Source of the DNA: Triops longicaudatus
Lineage: Eukaryota > Arthropoda > Branchiopoda > Notostraca > Triopsidae
Direction of reading: 5' to 3'
Assembly: GCA_022885665.1 (NCBI GenBank)
Contig: JAGQDJ010000047.1
Coordinates: 248,001 to 312,000 of the forward strand
DNA: 64,000 nt
Part shown: positions 50,248 to 61,999 of the stretch, piece after piece
Layout of the letters: every line of letters starts with the position of its first letter
How positions within the stretch are numbered: position 1 is the first letter of the stretch
Notes under the pieces: model-generated
The model's input: only the letters and a program-made list of their open reading frames with translations
Database searches by the model: none
Told to the model about the DNA's origin: nothing
Program-made: the position numbers and the translations under genes

Positions 50248-51780
50248 TTAGCACTTGTCATTTGCAATCGCATTGGGGTAACAAGTGGCGATTGTATACG
50301 TTGTCGCGCCCGAAGTTACCGTCGACAACTGCGTTAATACCACTGTGGTTGTACTCTGCTCGAAGAGAAAAAAAAAAATTGGTATGATTAGGTAAGTGAT
50401 TTTGCAGTAATTGGTGAGATTAGGAAAGTTTCAGCTTTTTAAAACTTCTTTTGTTGCTTGTTAATTAAAATATTCTTATGTGCAAATCAGATTGCGCAAG
50501 CTACGTAGTGTTTCGAGATTTTACTATTTTACGTACGTATTGAACAAATATAAGTAAAAATTGATATTTTTAATATGCAAATTGCATAAATAAAGGTAAT
50601 TTAACTGATTTTTTTGCGTCGTAAAAGAGCAAATTTCATAAAAATGTGGAAATATTATTTTTCAATTCAAACGTGTTGTGGTTTATCCTCATTGCATTAT
50701 ACGCAATGTTTCCGCGGAACCTTAGTGCGTAGTACAGCGTGAAAATACGCAAGCAAATAGTGGCAAGACGAATGAAAAGCTCATTATAATAAGCCTCTGG
50801 CTGCGTCTAGCCAAGTTGCCGAACGTGACTTTGATTGAGTTTGTCAAATTATGCTCGCCGGATTTTGACTATGTTTCTTATCCGAAAAGCTTTTCATAAC
50901 TTTGGATAATTTTGGTTTTAAAGTTGGAATTTTCCCATTGTTAAATCAGTCGGTGAGTCATTTTAAATATGTAATTTCCTAGCTTCCCTCGCCAAATACC
51001 GTTTATCGGCTGCTTCTTTTTTTTAAAAAAAAAAAAAAATGTTGAATAAAAAACATACCTTATAATAAAAGGTCAGTCCGAAAGCTGAACGACCTGAAAA
51101 GTTTTCGGTGCCTTTGTTCTCTTCTGTAGAACTTTGAAGGTCAGTATCGGCCGTCTTTGTTTCTTCGAAAGCATTTTTCTCGATAATGTCTTCCGATTTT
51201 ACTTCTTTTGTTGCCTCCAAACTATTTCAAATAACGTGATATCAAATTAGGCTTAACAAAGACAAATTTAGAAATTCTGAACGGTCATTTTAATTCACTT
51301 AATTGTTAACCCATTTAAATTTTCTTGTAAATGAAAAGAAATAATTGAGCATTTTTTATGCGAAATTATACGGCATTTGAAATAGTTTAAGATATTTTTT
51401 TTTTGCAACTTCAAACTCACGGTATTGTTTGAGTGGGTTGAATAACTTCACTTAAGGGATGGTCTAAGCCGGAAATCTCTGGTTGTTCCTCAATGCCGCG
51501 ACGACGACGACATTGTGTAACCGCTACCCCGGCTGAAGTCCAACAAGTCCTATGGCACAATAGATCTTAGCTTGCACTCTTCTTTGTATGATAAAATTTT
51601 TTTAAAGAATATCTGACGAGCAAAGTTTATGTGCCGTTACCTTTTAACCGTCGTAGGAATTGTAGTAGAACTGAGAACCACTATAGTTGATGTCCTCGTT
51701 ACTCCCAAAAATCTATTCCCAGGATCGATTAATCCTGCAGACGTTAGAGCTAATATGGAAAGCAACACCCAGGCAAACAT
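50248..51780 (-). CDS. Secreted CRRRR family gene D
   Basis: Exons 51641-51780, 51421-51549, 51059-51221 and 50248-50355 join in frame (phases 2, 2, 0) to 179 residues. Signal peptide MFAWVLLSILALTSA, then TRTSTIVVLSSTTIPTTVK, TCWTSAGVAVTQCRRRRGIEE, PEISGLD, a long charged exon 3 (KEVKSEDIIEKNAFEETKTA), FSGRSAFGLTFYYK, and exon 4 with STTTVVLTQLSTVTSGATTY, TCYP and a terminal KC. The exon 3 cysteine found in B, C and F is replaced by Phe-Ser, leaving four cysteines. Exon 3 is unusually Lys/Glu-rich. Intron 3 is long for the family (703 bp) and holds A/T runs. Confidence 0.87.
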
Positions 51781-53336
51781 CTTGCAACACTTGCTGTGCT
51801 CGTTTCTGGTTGGGAATGGTGTCGGACTGCCGACAAGTCGCACTACTGGAGGCTAATGTCAAAATGATTAAGGATTGTTGCCTAGGTCCGCTATTTGTAG
51901 TACCAGTTTTTTTGGAGCATAAGTATAGTTTGCTTTAATACGTCATTAAAAAACGAAGTCAATTGCGCTGCTAAAACTATTCCCCTGTGGCGAAACGCTG
52001 TTCATTTTGTACAAACAAAAGAACTATAGTGACTAAGAATGCGGACAATAATGGAAGAAGAGATTAAAAATCTGTTGAATCCGCTAGCCAGTGTCCCATC
52101 AAAAACCCTTTGGGGCCTCAGTGTAAAGGGCCAGTTTTATTGAACCAACATACACAGAAAAAAAAAACTTGCTTGACTTTTTAGGACATAGATATTGTCT
52201 TCCTCTCTATAGCACAAAGCAAGCTTTTCCAGGAGACGAATCTTTCTTTATTATGGCAAACAAAAAAGAAACTGATTATAGAGCTTTTGAAAGACGCGTA
52301 TTCTCCGTTTCAGTATGATAAAACTTGAGTAAATTTTTCATGTCGAAAGGTAAAACTCCCTTTGGCGGCGATTAGAATTTTTACAGCTATGTCTCAATGT
52401 TATATCACTCCGGTGTCACAAAATTGCAGTAAAGGTGAAGAAACTTCCTTGAGCCTGAAGAATTGTGTTCGTTCCGTTTTTATAAGTTACCAAAAGTGTA
52501 AAGTTCAAATAAAGTTGTCCTGTATCTCTCAAATTCGTTCGGCAGCCTGCAGAGAGAAAAGGGACAACATTCATGAGTTTGAGAGAGAGGGATTGACAAG
52601 ATTTTTTTAATTTATTTTTTATATTTTTAATTTATTTTTTATATTTTTTTTAACTTTTAGAATTGTGACATTTCGATTAGCTTTTCGGTATGGAATCAAT
52701 AAGTTATCTTTCACTTTCGCGTTTAGCAGAACGTTGACCAATTAAACTAGAACACAATTAACCACATTTTGTGAATTGTCATTGTAGGATAAATTACAAA
52801 CAATTTTTTACCTTAAGACATATGAACGCGTAACTATAAGGTTTAAATAGGCATTGTACTCAGTTTGTGACATAATTAACATTTATCGTTGGCAATGGCG
52901 TTTGGGAAACACGTCGCAATTGTGTATGATGCAACAGAAGACGAAACGGTTGAAAGCGAACTTAGGGTAATGGAAGTTCAAGTCTAAAAAGCTGGAAAAA
53001 ATGGAACATATTATCACACCAATTTTTGTTAATTATTTCGTTTTAGCGTAGTTTCCCGTTTTGTCTCCTGCACCCTTGGTTTCTGGACTATTGAAAGTCA
53101 CTTCTCCGAAACCGAAGGGACTACGTTGATTTCGTTTGTGTTAAAAAGCAGCCGTAAAAAGGAGAGCGGCAGGTAAACTGGGGAGAAGAAGCTACAGAGC
53201 GAGTGGAGATTGTATGTCAGTGGCGAATACAGAAATTCCGTTGGCTAGCTCAACCTTGGTCGCTATGTTTCCTAGCAAGATCAGGGCCCCGACAAAGAAA
53301 TTTTGACATTCTAGTACTTTTTCCAACATTTTAAAC
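51781..53336. other. Spacer between D and the E fragment
   Basis: Contains the D promoter, with a weak TATACTTA at 51920-51927. A 30-codon plus-strand frame from ATG 52895 is described under findings. There is a T/A-rich tandem-like run at 52600-52650. No matching exons 2-4 for E were found. Confidence 0.4.
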
Positions 53337-53473
53337 CTTTTAACCGTCGTAGGAACGGTCATCGTACGCAAAACTACCACATTCGTAGACCTTGCGTCAG
53401 CTGAAAAGGAATTTGGGAGTTCGTCGAGTACGACGTTAGCGAAAGCGTTTCCCAGTAGTAAAAGTAGTAGCAT
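53337..53473 (-). pseudogene. Lone first exon of the CRRRR family (copy E)
   Basis: Encodes a signal peptide (MLLLLLLGNAFA) and NVVVLRTMTVPTTVK, ending in the family phase with AG before a weak GTTTAA donor. It has 45 codons plus two bases, matching the family exon 1. In the next 900 bp there is no CRRRR exon, no exon 3 and no Thr-rich final exon, and no upstream TATA box was seen. It is probably a truncated copy, although the exon itself is intact. Confidence 0.7.
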
Positions 53474-54530
53474 TTTAATCGTCTTGGTTTATCTTAATAT
53501 CTTGCAGCTTCGAACTGAACTGAAAATGTGCTGCTTTCAACTTACGCTTATGGGAATTTACAATAAAACTACGCAGAAAACTCGCAGTTTTTCATGTATA
53601 CTTTGCAAACTCTGCCACGTCGTACGTGAGTTTTGGCATTTCCATAAAGCTCTTCATGTTTGCTATAACAAAAACTGTTTTCGCGCTTGTTAGAGGCCTT
53701 GTATGCAGCGTCGTTTTGGCGAAAAGTAAAGAGCAAGTACATGGTGGATTGCAAAGTAATTCCCCACAAGGGCAAAAAATGTTAGGGAGTTAACGTTGTG
53801 CTTTTGCAACACATCTACAAGGAAAAAAAAACTTAAACGAAAAGTTCTTTGACTCTGTCGACTATCGTTATCATAAGAGGAACGAATCCGAGTCCATTCA
53901 ACTACCTGAAAACCAATAAAGATTTTTTCTTTTCTATGCAGAAAAAAAGAGGAAAGAATTTGCAATGAGACTTCTTACATCACAAACGGCTTGTGAGCAA
54001 TGGAAGTGTTCCGCACAGATGGTCTAAAGACAAAATGGTTTGTGTGTGTAAATCAGTCCAAAAAGTTGTGCAAGCTCTGTCGGGGGTTGAGAATTGGCTT
54101 GAAAGTTCAAAGAGAAGCAAACCGTGAAATAAAAAAAGGAATACGTAAGGCAACTTTTACATTGGCCAATTTACTTATCTTCTGTCTTTCCGGTTAAATT
54201 TATGTCTTTTAAGTTTCTAAATGCGCTCAATTAGGCATCACATAGGAATCGTCGTGCAATTAAAGGTACTTCATACGAAGTACCTCATAGTGTGCAAATT
54301 GTTCTGAAAGGCTTAGACGTTTTCTAGAAGATTAGAAACGTGGTAGTATAAACGTAGTAAATATAAAATACTTGTGAAGTCTGGTTGTATGTATTGCAAA
54401 AACGTCAAAAATGGTGACATTAACAACGTAATGTTATAACAGAGAACTGACAATTATCGCATTTGTTACAGCGCTGCTATGGGTTTAAATAAGGAAAGAG
54501 TAACAAAATAGTATAGTAGGGAAATGTCGT
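53474..54530. other. Spacer between E and gene F
   Basis: No gene seen; frames of 60-90 codons on both strands look like chance. Confidence 0.4.
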
Positions 54531-55456
54531 TTAACACTTGTCGTTAGAGACAACGCTGGGAATGCAGCCAGCAATAGAGTAAGAAGTAGAACCCGACGTG
54601 GTAGTGGAAAAAGACGTGAGGACGATGGTGGTTGAGGTCTGAAACGAAAATGGGCAAAATATTAGAAAAGTGAAACGAGTAATGATTTCTCGTCTAGTTT
54701 TCAAGTTTCAACTTACGGTATAGTACAAAGTGATTCCCAGGGCGGAGCGACCCAAACAACTATCCAATCCACTGATTTCTACTTCGGACGAGCTTTCCAA
54801 ATCCGTTACAGCTTGAGCAGCTTCGTCCAAGGTGAAAGCGGCAGCGGTAGGCACAACACTAAAAGTATGTGAAATTGGTAATAAACTTTTCACGTTTATT
54901 TTGTTTAAATTATAGATCTGAATGGAATATCTACTACTATCTTGGTTTTGTGAATAAACCTTTGTGAATCCGAACGAAACTTGAACTTACGGCAAGACTT
55001 GAGAAGGCTTGATGAGTTCATCCAGAGAGACATCTAAACCAGAAATTTCAGGCTGTTCTTCAATACCTCTGCGACGACGGCAAGCAGGAACAGCAGCAGC
55101 AGCAGCGGTTGTCCAACATGTTCTAATTTTGATTGAAAATTACCAGTGATTAAAAAAATTCTTAAATGCAGTATTTCCAGCATTTCGGTCAAACTAGGTA
55201 AAATCTTCGTTCGTTCTTTGCAAACGGAAAAACGTTCGGCATGCAAGACAAGAACGCAACATTTAAGAGGTGGAAATCAGTCAGTAATAATGCTGAAGTA
55301 TTTAACTAACCTCTTAACGGTAGTAGGGATGGTTGTTGTACTCAAAACCACCACAGTGGAAGTTCTGGTAGCGGCCAAAAAGCGATTCGCCGGTTCAGGC
55401 ACATTGCCTTGGACGTAAGCTACAGAAAGTACGAGCAAAAGAGCCAATTTGTACAT
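54531..55456 (-). CDS. Secreted CRRRR family gene F (typical copy)
   Basis: Exons 55311-55456, 54991-55122, 54717-54858 and 54531-54638 join in frame (phases 2, 2, 0) to 175 residues. Signal peptide MYKLALLLVLSVAYVQG; PEPANRF; TRTSTVVVLSTTTIPTTVK; an Ala run then ACRRRRGIEE; PEISGLD; exon 3 with VEISGLDSCLGRSALGIT; exon 4 with TSTTIVLTSFSTTTSGSTSY, AGCIP and a terminal KC. Five cysteines. The paired PEISGLD and VEISGLD make the internal duplication of the family easiest to see here. It is probably secreted and cleaved after the arginines. A TATATATA lies at 55559-55566. Function unknown. Confidence 0.9.
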
Positions 55457-55558
55457 TGTCGGTACACTGAAACGCTTGTTCAAAGCAAAAGATAGACTAA
55501 GTTGCTGCTGTGAGCCACTGCCGTTGAACGGATGATATTCTCTGCTGTTAAAGCCCGC

Positions 55559-55566
55559 TATATATA
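55559..55566 (-). promoter_or_regulatory. TATA box of gene F
   Basis: TATATATA about 103 bp before the ATG. No clear initiator word at the expected place. Confidence 0.5.
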
Positions 55567-58289
55567 CCCAGCAAGTTGCCAGTACTAGCTTGCCCGTGTT
55601 CTTCTGTGAAAGGCGTTGTCATTGGTCAGTTTGACGACAGTGTAATTCTCACTGGATGTCGCTTCATTTGAATTGCTCCTAGCGGGTATTCCACTATGGA
55701 AGGAAGACGTTCTTTTTTCTGCAGGCTCCTTTAGGAAGCTACTCGAGCTAGGCGCTATCGTAAGCGGCGCTAGACAAGGAAGAAGTTCCTTGACCTGAGG
55801 TATAGAGATACGAGCTGTGATTGGTTTTTTACTGCTGTAGTGTGTTACATTGCTTTGAGGGAATTGATTGCTACCTAACAACTCTTTTTTATATAGATTG
55901 ATTAGCCTTATTTTTTGTGTGGAAGAACATAGCGGAAACCTTGACCGTCGCGAGCGTTATTTGGGAAATGAAAAAATGTTCTGTGTTTCGATAATAAAAG
56001 ATGGCAGGTGGAAACAAAGGACTGCATTACGGTGTTGAAGATGTAACAATTCAGATTCATTTTTGAGCTATTTTTTATTTTATTTTAGTTTTATAATATT
56101 AGAATTGCTTTTCACACTTTGTGAGTAGAGAAAACCCGACGGCATGAAATCGCTGACCCGGTGTATCTCTAACAAGGGTTGTTGTCTCCTATAATAAACA
56201 GAAATCGTGGTTTAGGGATGTAAAATTCCATGCGTTATGGAAATTAAAGTAACGTAAGAAACGTTAAAGTTTTAATAGCTTAAACTTTAATTGATTTGGT
56301 TTTATAAAGAATCACACCAAAATGTATAATATAGGATAATATAATAATAATATAGTAAAATATAATAATATAGGAAAACTTTCCTTTTTGTTTCCCAGGA
56401 TAATATTTCTAGTTTTTCGAACTTTAAGGCTGAGATCTTTGAAAGTCTTCACGGACCACTGGAAAAACTGAACTTTGCCTTTCCGGCGTTAGTAAAAGGG
56501 AGAAAAGAAGTGTTAATTAAAATGAGAAAATTGAGAGTTCCAAGTGTAAACGTGCTTTCTGTTTAGAATTTAATATTCGGTGCCCTTCTTAACTTTTATT
56601 TTAACATTTTTCAATATATCTAGCACTAATTGAGCAGCTAACCTCTTTTTATTTATTTTTTATTTTTTTACATTTTTTGGGAGGGGGGGGGGGTACTCGT
56701 CAAATTCAGACTGTGTTTAATGGACCAAGAAAATCTTTTGTCTAAAGCCTCCTTGAAACTCCAAAGAATAATTCAAGTTTTCGGCGAAGTTTCAATTTTC
56801 AATAGGATGCTCGGATTGCACGACGTAAATATTGTAGTACGCAAAGTAGTAAAGCAAGACCCCTTGTAGTAGAAACTTCGGCACTCGGTTAAACCGGCAG
56901 TCACTTTAACTTCACATGCAGACGTACGTAGAAATATTCGCCATTAATGTCCTTGCGAATCAAATATCCTCTGCGCGTTTTAGGAAAAGAGACAAAAGGA
57001 TCAACACTACATTATAAACAAAATTCGAAGTTCTGTTAGAAATTGTCCTTGTCACCTTAAATTATCAGACATTTAAATAACTTTAGCTATCAGATCAAAT
57101 CTAAAATAAATATTCTGCAAAAGGAAGTTCTAAAAGATTGCAAAAGTACTTCATGATAATTCGAGGAAGTGAGGGAAGAGTTATTCAGAAAAAAACTATG
57201 GAAATCCACCTATCTTGAACTCGGTTAGCTTCATAACTTGCTTAGATTCAAACTAATACTTAAGTAACATGTCACTCCCATGTAATTTAATGTATACAGA
57301 ATAGGTTGTATCACTTGATTATTTCCACAACTCGTGTTTCTTCGTAGAGTTGTAATTCTCCTTCGGGTATCTTACTTTTATAACTAAGACCGATTAACTG
57401 CCGACCAATATTCGCAGCTAAATTTGTGAAATATATTCTGATAAGCTTGGCTCCAGGATAACAAGTTCCAAGAAATGCTTTGAAGTTTATTAAAAAATAT
57501 TGCAACCCTTTTGTTTCGTGTTGTTTAGATAACATTACAATTTGATTCTAGATTACACCAAAATTCTAGATTAAAATGATTCTATATTAAAATTACAATA
57601 TTATAAAGACACGAAAAAAAATAATTCTGTAAACCTAGGGAAAATAACATGAACACCAGAGAAAGTTTAGATGACTTTAATATGATACAGTTAAATGGCC
57701 AGATTTTTGTACATCAGAAGAAATGAAATAAGGATACAAAATACTCATGAGTTCTTAAGTTAGTAAAAATAAATTCAGTGATACTGTTTTGTAAAATTGA
57801 ATTGCTACTTTATAAGCATTTTGTTTCGTACGGATAATCCAAAATTGCTGGAAAAGGCCTACCACAATATGGAGACGCCGAATTGTACTACACAGACACT
57901 TTCATCCTGTTGAGAAGCATTTTCGTTGTCTCGCTTTTGAAGGACAATGGTAGATTTCGCCGGCAGGTGACACATCCTGCAGAGTAGATAGTGGGTAACA
58001 CTGGCCATGGCCTGATACAGGGATGCCCAACACTTTTATTGGAAAACTGGCAAATATAATAATAGTAATATCCAAATCAGAAAAAGGGAACAAATCTTTT
58101 TACTGTTTATAAAACGGAATTACTGTTAAGCATTGTAAGCCTGTCTCGTCGGTAGATACTAATGACTTTCTCATTGTTAAATACATCTAGCGCAACGTAA
58201 CTAGTTATGAAACATAAAGCGACACCATTTTAGTAATTTTGTCATTTTGGCAGTAGTAAAAGGTTTAAACTTAGAGCTTGATGCGTTGT
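55567..58289. other. Spacer between genes F and G
   Basis: No gene supported. CAGGGATGCCCAAC at 58018 resembles a hAT left end, with no right end found. There is a G run near 56682-56693 and an AT-rich run at 56325-56380. A 74-codon minus frame (57311-57535) begins with ATG but is unrecognised. Confidence 0.4.
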
Positions 58290-58295
58290 TTTATT
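58290..58295 (-). terminator. Polyadenylation signal of gene G
   Basis: AATAAA about 185 bp past the stop, next to a block (ACAAGGCACCTTAAATTAAA) shared with the 3' flank of gene H. Confidence 0.6.
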
Positions 58296-58479
58296 TTTCT
58301 GCAAAGAGATACAAGGCACCTTAAATTAAACAAAGCAAAGTGAACAGCTCAATTGGTTTGTAGTGTAAACAACTGGAGAAATTAAATGAATTTCGTCCCT
58401 TAGAGATCGGGGACGATAACTTAATAAGTTAAACACTTCGCGCTTCTTGCTGCAACATTTCTGCACCAAATCAAATCGC

Positions 58480-59431
58480 TTAGCAAGCGGGGAACTGGAA
58501 GTTAAGGGGTGAGCAGCCCTGAAAAGAACAAAAATTTAAGTTTACAGTGAAGCTGCGCTTACGAAATCGTGATCTGGAGCAAGTGCAAAACCTCTCCACC
58601 AATCTTTACTATGAAAAAGCAACTTACAACGAGAGTGAAAGCCTTGGAACCAGATGTGACGCTAGAGTAGCTGGTGATGGAAATGGTTGACGTAGTCTAA
58701 AAGTTATAAAAACGAAAATTGTGTCTGTAGATTTTTTTTTCACAAATTTGTTGCATTTTTTGGGTTTGTTTAAATGGAAGCTTTCCGTACCGTGTAGTAA
58801 ATAGTAATGCCGAAAGCTGCGCGGGCCAAACTGCTATCCAAAGCAACTACTTCATCGTTTGTAGAGCCGAGAATTTCGGTTTCATCGTGGAGAGCTGGAG
58901 CAGCAGTGGGTTGAACTCTGAAAATTATTTGAAAAATTTAATTAAAGCTTTTTCACAAAAATTGAATATCCTCATTGGTTTAGACGCTAAAAATCCTTAT
59001 TAGCTTGAAAACGAAAACAAAATGTTTCGGTTTGGTGAAGGGTGAAGAAAAAAAAAGACTGACAATCTACTTACAGTTCGGTTTGGGTCGGTTGAATGGC
59101 AGATAATTCGAATTCTTCTCCGTCTTGGATGAGTATGGGTTGTTCTTCCACATCGCGACGGCGTCGGCATGCAGCGAGAGCAGCGGCTGTTGTGTAGCAA
59201 GTTCTGCAAGTTTGGAAGTGTAAAAAAATTAATACACAATTTAGCAATTTTCGTTTGGTCGGAATCAAATGAAAATTACTTAGCAACGGTAGTCGGGACG
59301 GTTGTAGTCACCAGAGATAAAGCAGTGGAAGTCCTGGTGACGGCTAGGAAGCGGTTGGCGGCTTCGGGAAGAGCAGGCTCAGCCATAGCAACAGCCGTGA
59401 TAGCGGCAAAAGCAAGAACGATCTTGAACAT
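58480..59431 (-). CDS. Secreted CRRRR family gene G (five exons)
   Basis: Exons 59280-59431, 59075-59203, 58791-58917, 58628-58696 and 58480-58518 join in frame (phases 2, 2, 0, 0) to 171 residues. Signal peptide MFKIVLAFAAITAVAMA, PEAANRFLAVTRTSTALSL, TCYTTAAALAACRRRRDVEE, an acidic linker, exon 3 with LDSSLARAAFGITIYYT (no cysteine), exon 4 with TTSTISITSYSSVTSGSKAF, and exon 5 GCSPLNFQFPAC. The last exon of sister copies A-F is split here by an intron just before the GC codon pair. Four cysteines. Gene H is its closest relative, and the two share promoter and 3' UTR sequence. Confidence 0.88.
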
Positions 59432-59499
59432 TTTGGTTTTAAAGAAGAATAACAGGAATATATTAAAACTGCTGTTGAGTTTTGTACAGCTTCGAAGAA

Positions 59500-59538
59500 A
59501 CTGATGCCGGAATGCTACGAAACTTACAGTATTTATAC
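59500..59538 (-). promoter_or_regulatory. Core promoter of gene G (TATA + Inr)
   Basis: TATAAAT (59531-59537) and TCAGT (59500-59504, in CATCAGTTTC), about 30 bp apart; the leader would be about 70 bases. Confidence 0.65.
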
Positions 59539-59615
59539 GTAAGAAGTCGTGCAGATTTTGACGTCATCTCGAGAAGTTAAGACTGGAGGGCCCGATTTTT
59601 GCACAACATTCCTGT

Positions 59616-59635
59616 CACGTGAACACAAACACGTG
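59616..59635. promoter_or_regulatory. Paired CACGTG E-boxes upstream of gene G
   Basis: Two CACGTG palindromes (59616-59621, 59630-59635) separated by AACACAAA, about 80 bp above the TATA box and conserved at gene H. CACGTG is the binding word of bHLH factors; that use here is inference. Confidence 0.5.
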
Positions 59636-59639
59636 GTTA

Positions 59640-61793
59640 GTGACCGCTTAGGCCTGTCCCGTTAACGCGGATTTTCTATTCCTTCAGCCTTCTTTCCCCC
59701 GCCTTTAAGTGCTTCTCGTACCCCCATTGCGTGTTGTTTGCGCGATAAAAAGGGTATTGACCCTAGGAAGGAACCTTTCCATACCGTCAATGTTTCTTCG
59801 CGTAAATATCTACTAGCCTTGCTTGATGTACTGAAATTTAACAGCAAGCGTTCAGTATTCGAACTTGGGGTACAACCTTCAAAAGCGAATTTCTGATTCC
59901 ACTATTAACTAACACTAAAGTAGAGGGTCTGTAAGTTCAGCGCTTTTGTTCGATAACCTAGAAACTTTGCGTATTTCGCGAAAAACACATTTGTTGCAGA
60001 CTATTATAAATTCCTGTCCTTAGAGGGTGAATTCGTTCAATTTTATTTAATGTTGAATGATACGGACTCCGGCTTTACTACAGTGTGTCAGTTTAAGTAT
60101 ATGAGACAATTAAAACAATAATAATGAGCGTTAAACTTACTCAGAGAAGTTCTACGGTTTTAGACCTACTTATTCATCCATGACTTTGTACATATAAGAA
60201 GATTGTGGATAAACTTCTTTGTAATTTGCACGTAAAGCTATGCAATTAATACACACGCGTGGTATGTTCAGGCCTATTGTAGGCCTATACAAAACAATTT
60301 TCTATAGGTCTGTTTGTCATGTCCCATTTTTCTACGGTTCAAAGTTCCGTCCCGTCTCTTCTTAGTGACTCGTTAACCTGCTCGTGAACTTTGTCCGTCG
60401 AACGATCGTCCTTTTAGAAGCTGTTCTTACTGAGGCCATAAGGTGATAAGGGACTAATTCTTCTACATGTCACATACAGTAGTTATTTATACCACATTAT
60501 TTACAATTTCGGGGTCTTTTACATTGTAAGCGACTGATTCAAACCTTTCAACATTTAATCGAGGTGAATCAGCCTCATGGGGTTCAATTAGACTTCTGTG
60601 GTTTGCTGTGCAAAGTATTTTTTACTTACGATCTTAGGAAGACAAAAACTATCTGAAAAGGAATAGAGTGCACAGGTTTTATCCTTTTCCCTGATAAAAA
60701 TTTTAATCACAGTAGAACGGTTACATATTAGGTTAACTGGGATACCTCCAAATGTTACAAAGTTTTGCCCCTGCTGTCTTAGTCCCTTGAGTACATCTAG
60801 ATAAAAGGACATAATAGCAAAGGGTACATTCGCGAACTTACCTACCATTGCAAGTGCAAGTCAAAAACCGTCATGACGGTTTACAAAGCGTTTAGTTTAA
60901 ATCTGTAAAAGAAAGTAGGGGAAAGGTCGGGAGAGAAAGATCGCCAGTCTGCCGTTTTTGGAATATGGTGTTAACTTTTCTTCAGTAGATTAAGAATGCC
61001 TACCCTGGGTGCGATAGGCAAGTCTGTGAATCCATGCCCTCCTATCTTCACGAGTACCCCCATATCCTCATGAGACCGAGAAAGGGGGGACAAAACTTTA
61101 ACACTGGGAGATAGGCCAGTAATCCTTTTGTGTAACTTTTATACTGTGGTTGTAATTAAGTTATTGGAACAATTAAATTTGGCGTAGGAATGGGGACCAG
61201 TATTAGCAGGGAAATAGAAAGCAATGCCATTTTAAGTCTCTTGTCCTAAGAGTTTTTTTTTTTCTTTTTTTTTAAAAAAAAAGAAGTACAGTACTATACT
61301 AATATCGGTAACACACTCTAAACTCCTGGAGATAAGACACTCAAATGGCACGAACATGGTCAAACACTAACAACAGGAAGCTTTCGTTGCTGTAACTATG
61401 GAATTGGTAGCGCGAATGCGCAAACATGCTTTGATAATTATTTTTGAATTTGCTTCATTTTTTTTTTCGAGCTTTCCTTCAGAACGTGTCGACCAAAATT
61501 ATTCACACTGTTTCATAAAACCACCTGAAATTTAGGAAATTTCCTTCGAACAGTTGGGTTACAGTTGAATTCCATATTTGTGGTGGGAAATGCACTGATA
61601 GTGGAGCCGACTTCTATGACTGTTGACGAAGCTTACAAAGAAATCTATTTAACATTAAATATTCGATTTCTTATGCTTCAGCTTTGTACTTTCTGTCCTT
61701 TTTTGAAGTTTTTACAAGTAGTAAACTTTAATTTGTTCCTTTTCATGTCCGTACCAGTAAATATTACGAGTCAATTTTGCCTGTTCTTTCCTT
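59640..61793. other. Spacer between genes G and H
   Basis: Contains about 300 bp of G upstream sequence homologous to that of H. Beyond that no gene is supported; an 86-codon minus frame at 60588-60848 starts with ATG but is unrecognised. There are homopolymer A/T runs at 61250-61285. Confidence 0.4.
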
Positions 61794-61799
61794 TTTATT
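61794..61799 (-). terminator. Polyadenylation signal of gene H
   Basis: AATAAA about 200 bp past the stop, beside the ACAAGGCACCTTAAATTAAA block shared with gene G. Confidence 0.6.
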
Positions 61800-61999
61800 T
61801 TCATTTGAAGGCAATACAAGGCACCTTAAATTAAACAAACCAAAGGCCAGCACATCAAACTGTCAGTAGTGTGAACATCCGAAAGAATGAAATGAAGTTT
61901 TCTTCCATTGATGGCTGCTTTCAGAAACGAATAAATTAGACACTTAGGAACATCTCCAAGATCCAAAACTTCAATCATTCGCCAACCACTCGAAACCGT

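Noticed and set aside
58018..58031. hAT-like end CAGGGATGCCCAAC
   Set aside because: No matching right end or target duplication was found, so no element is called.
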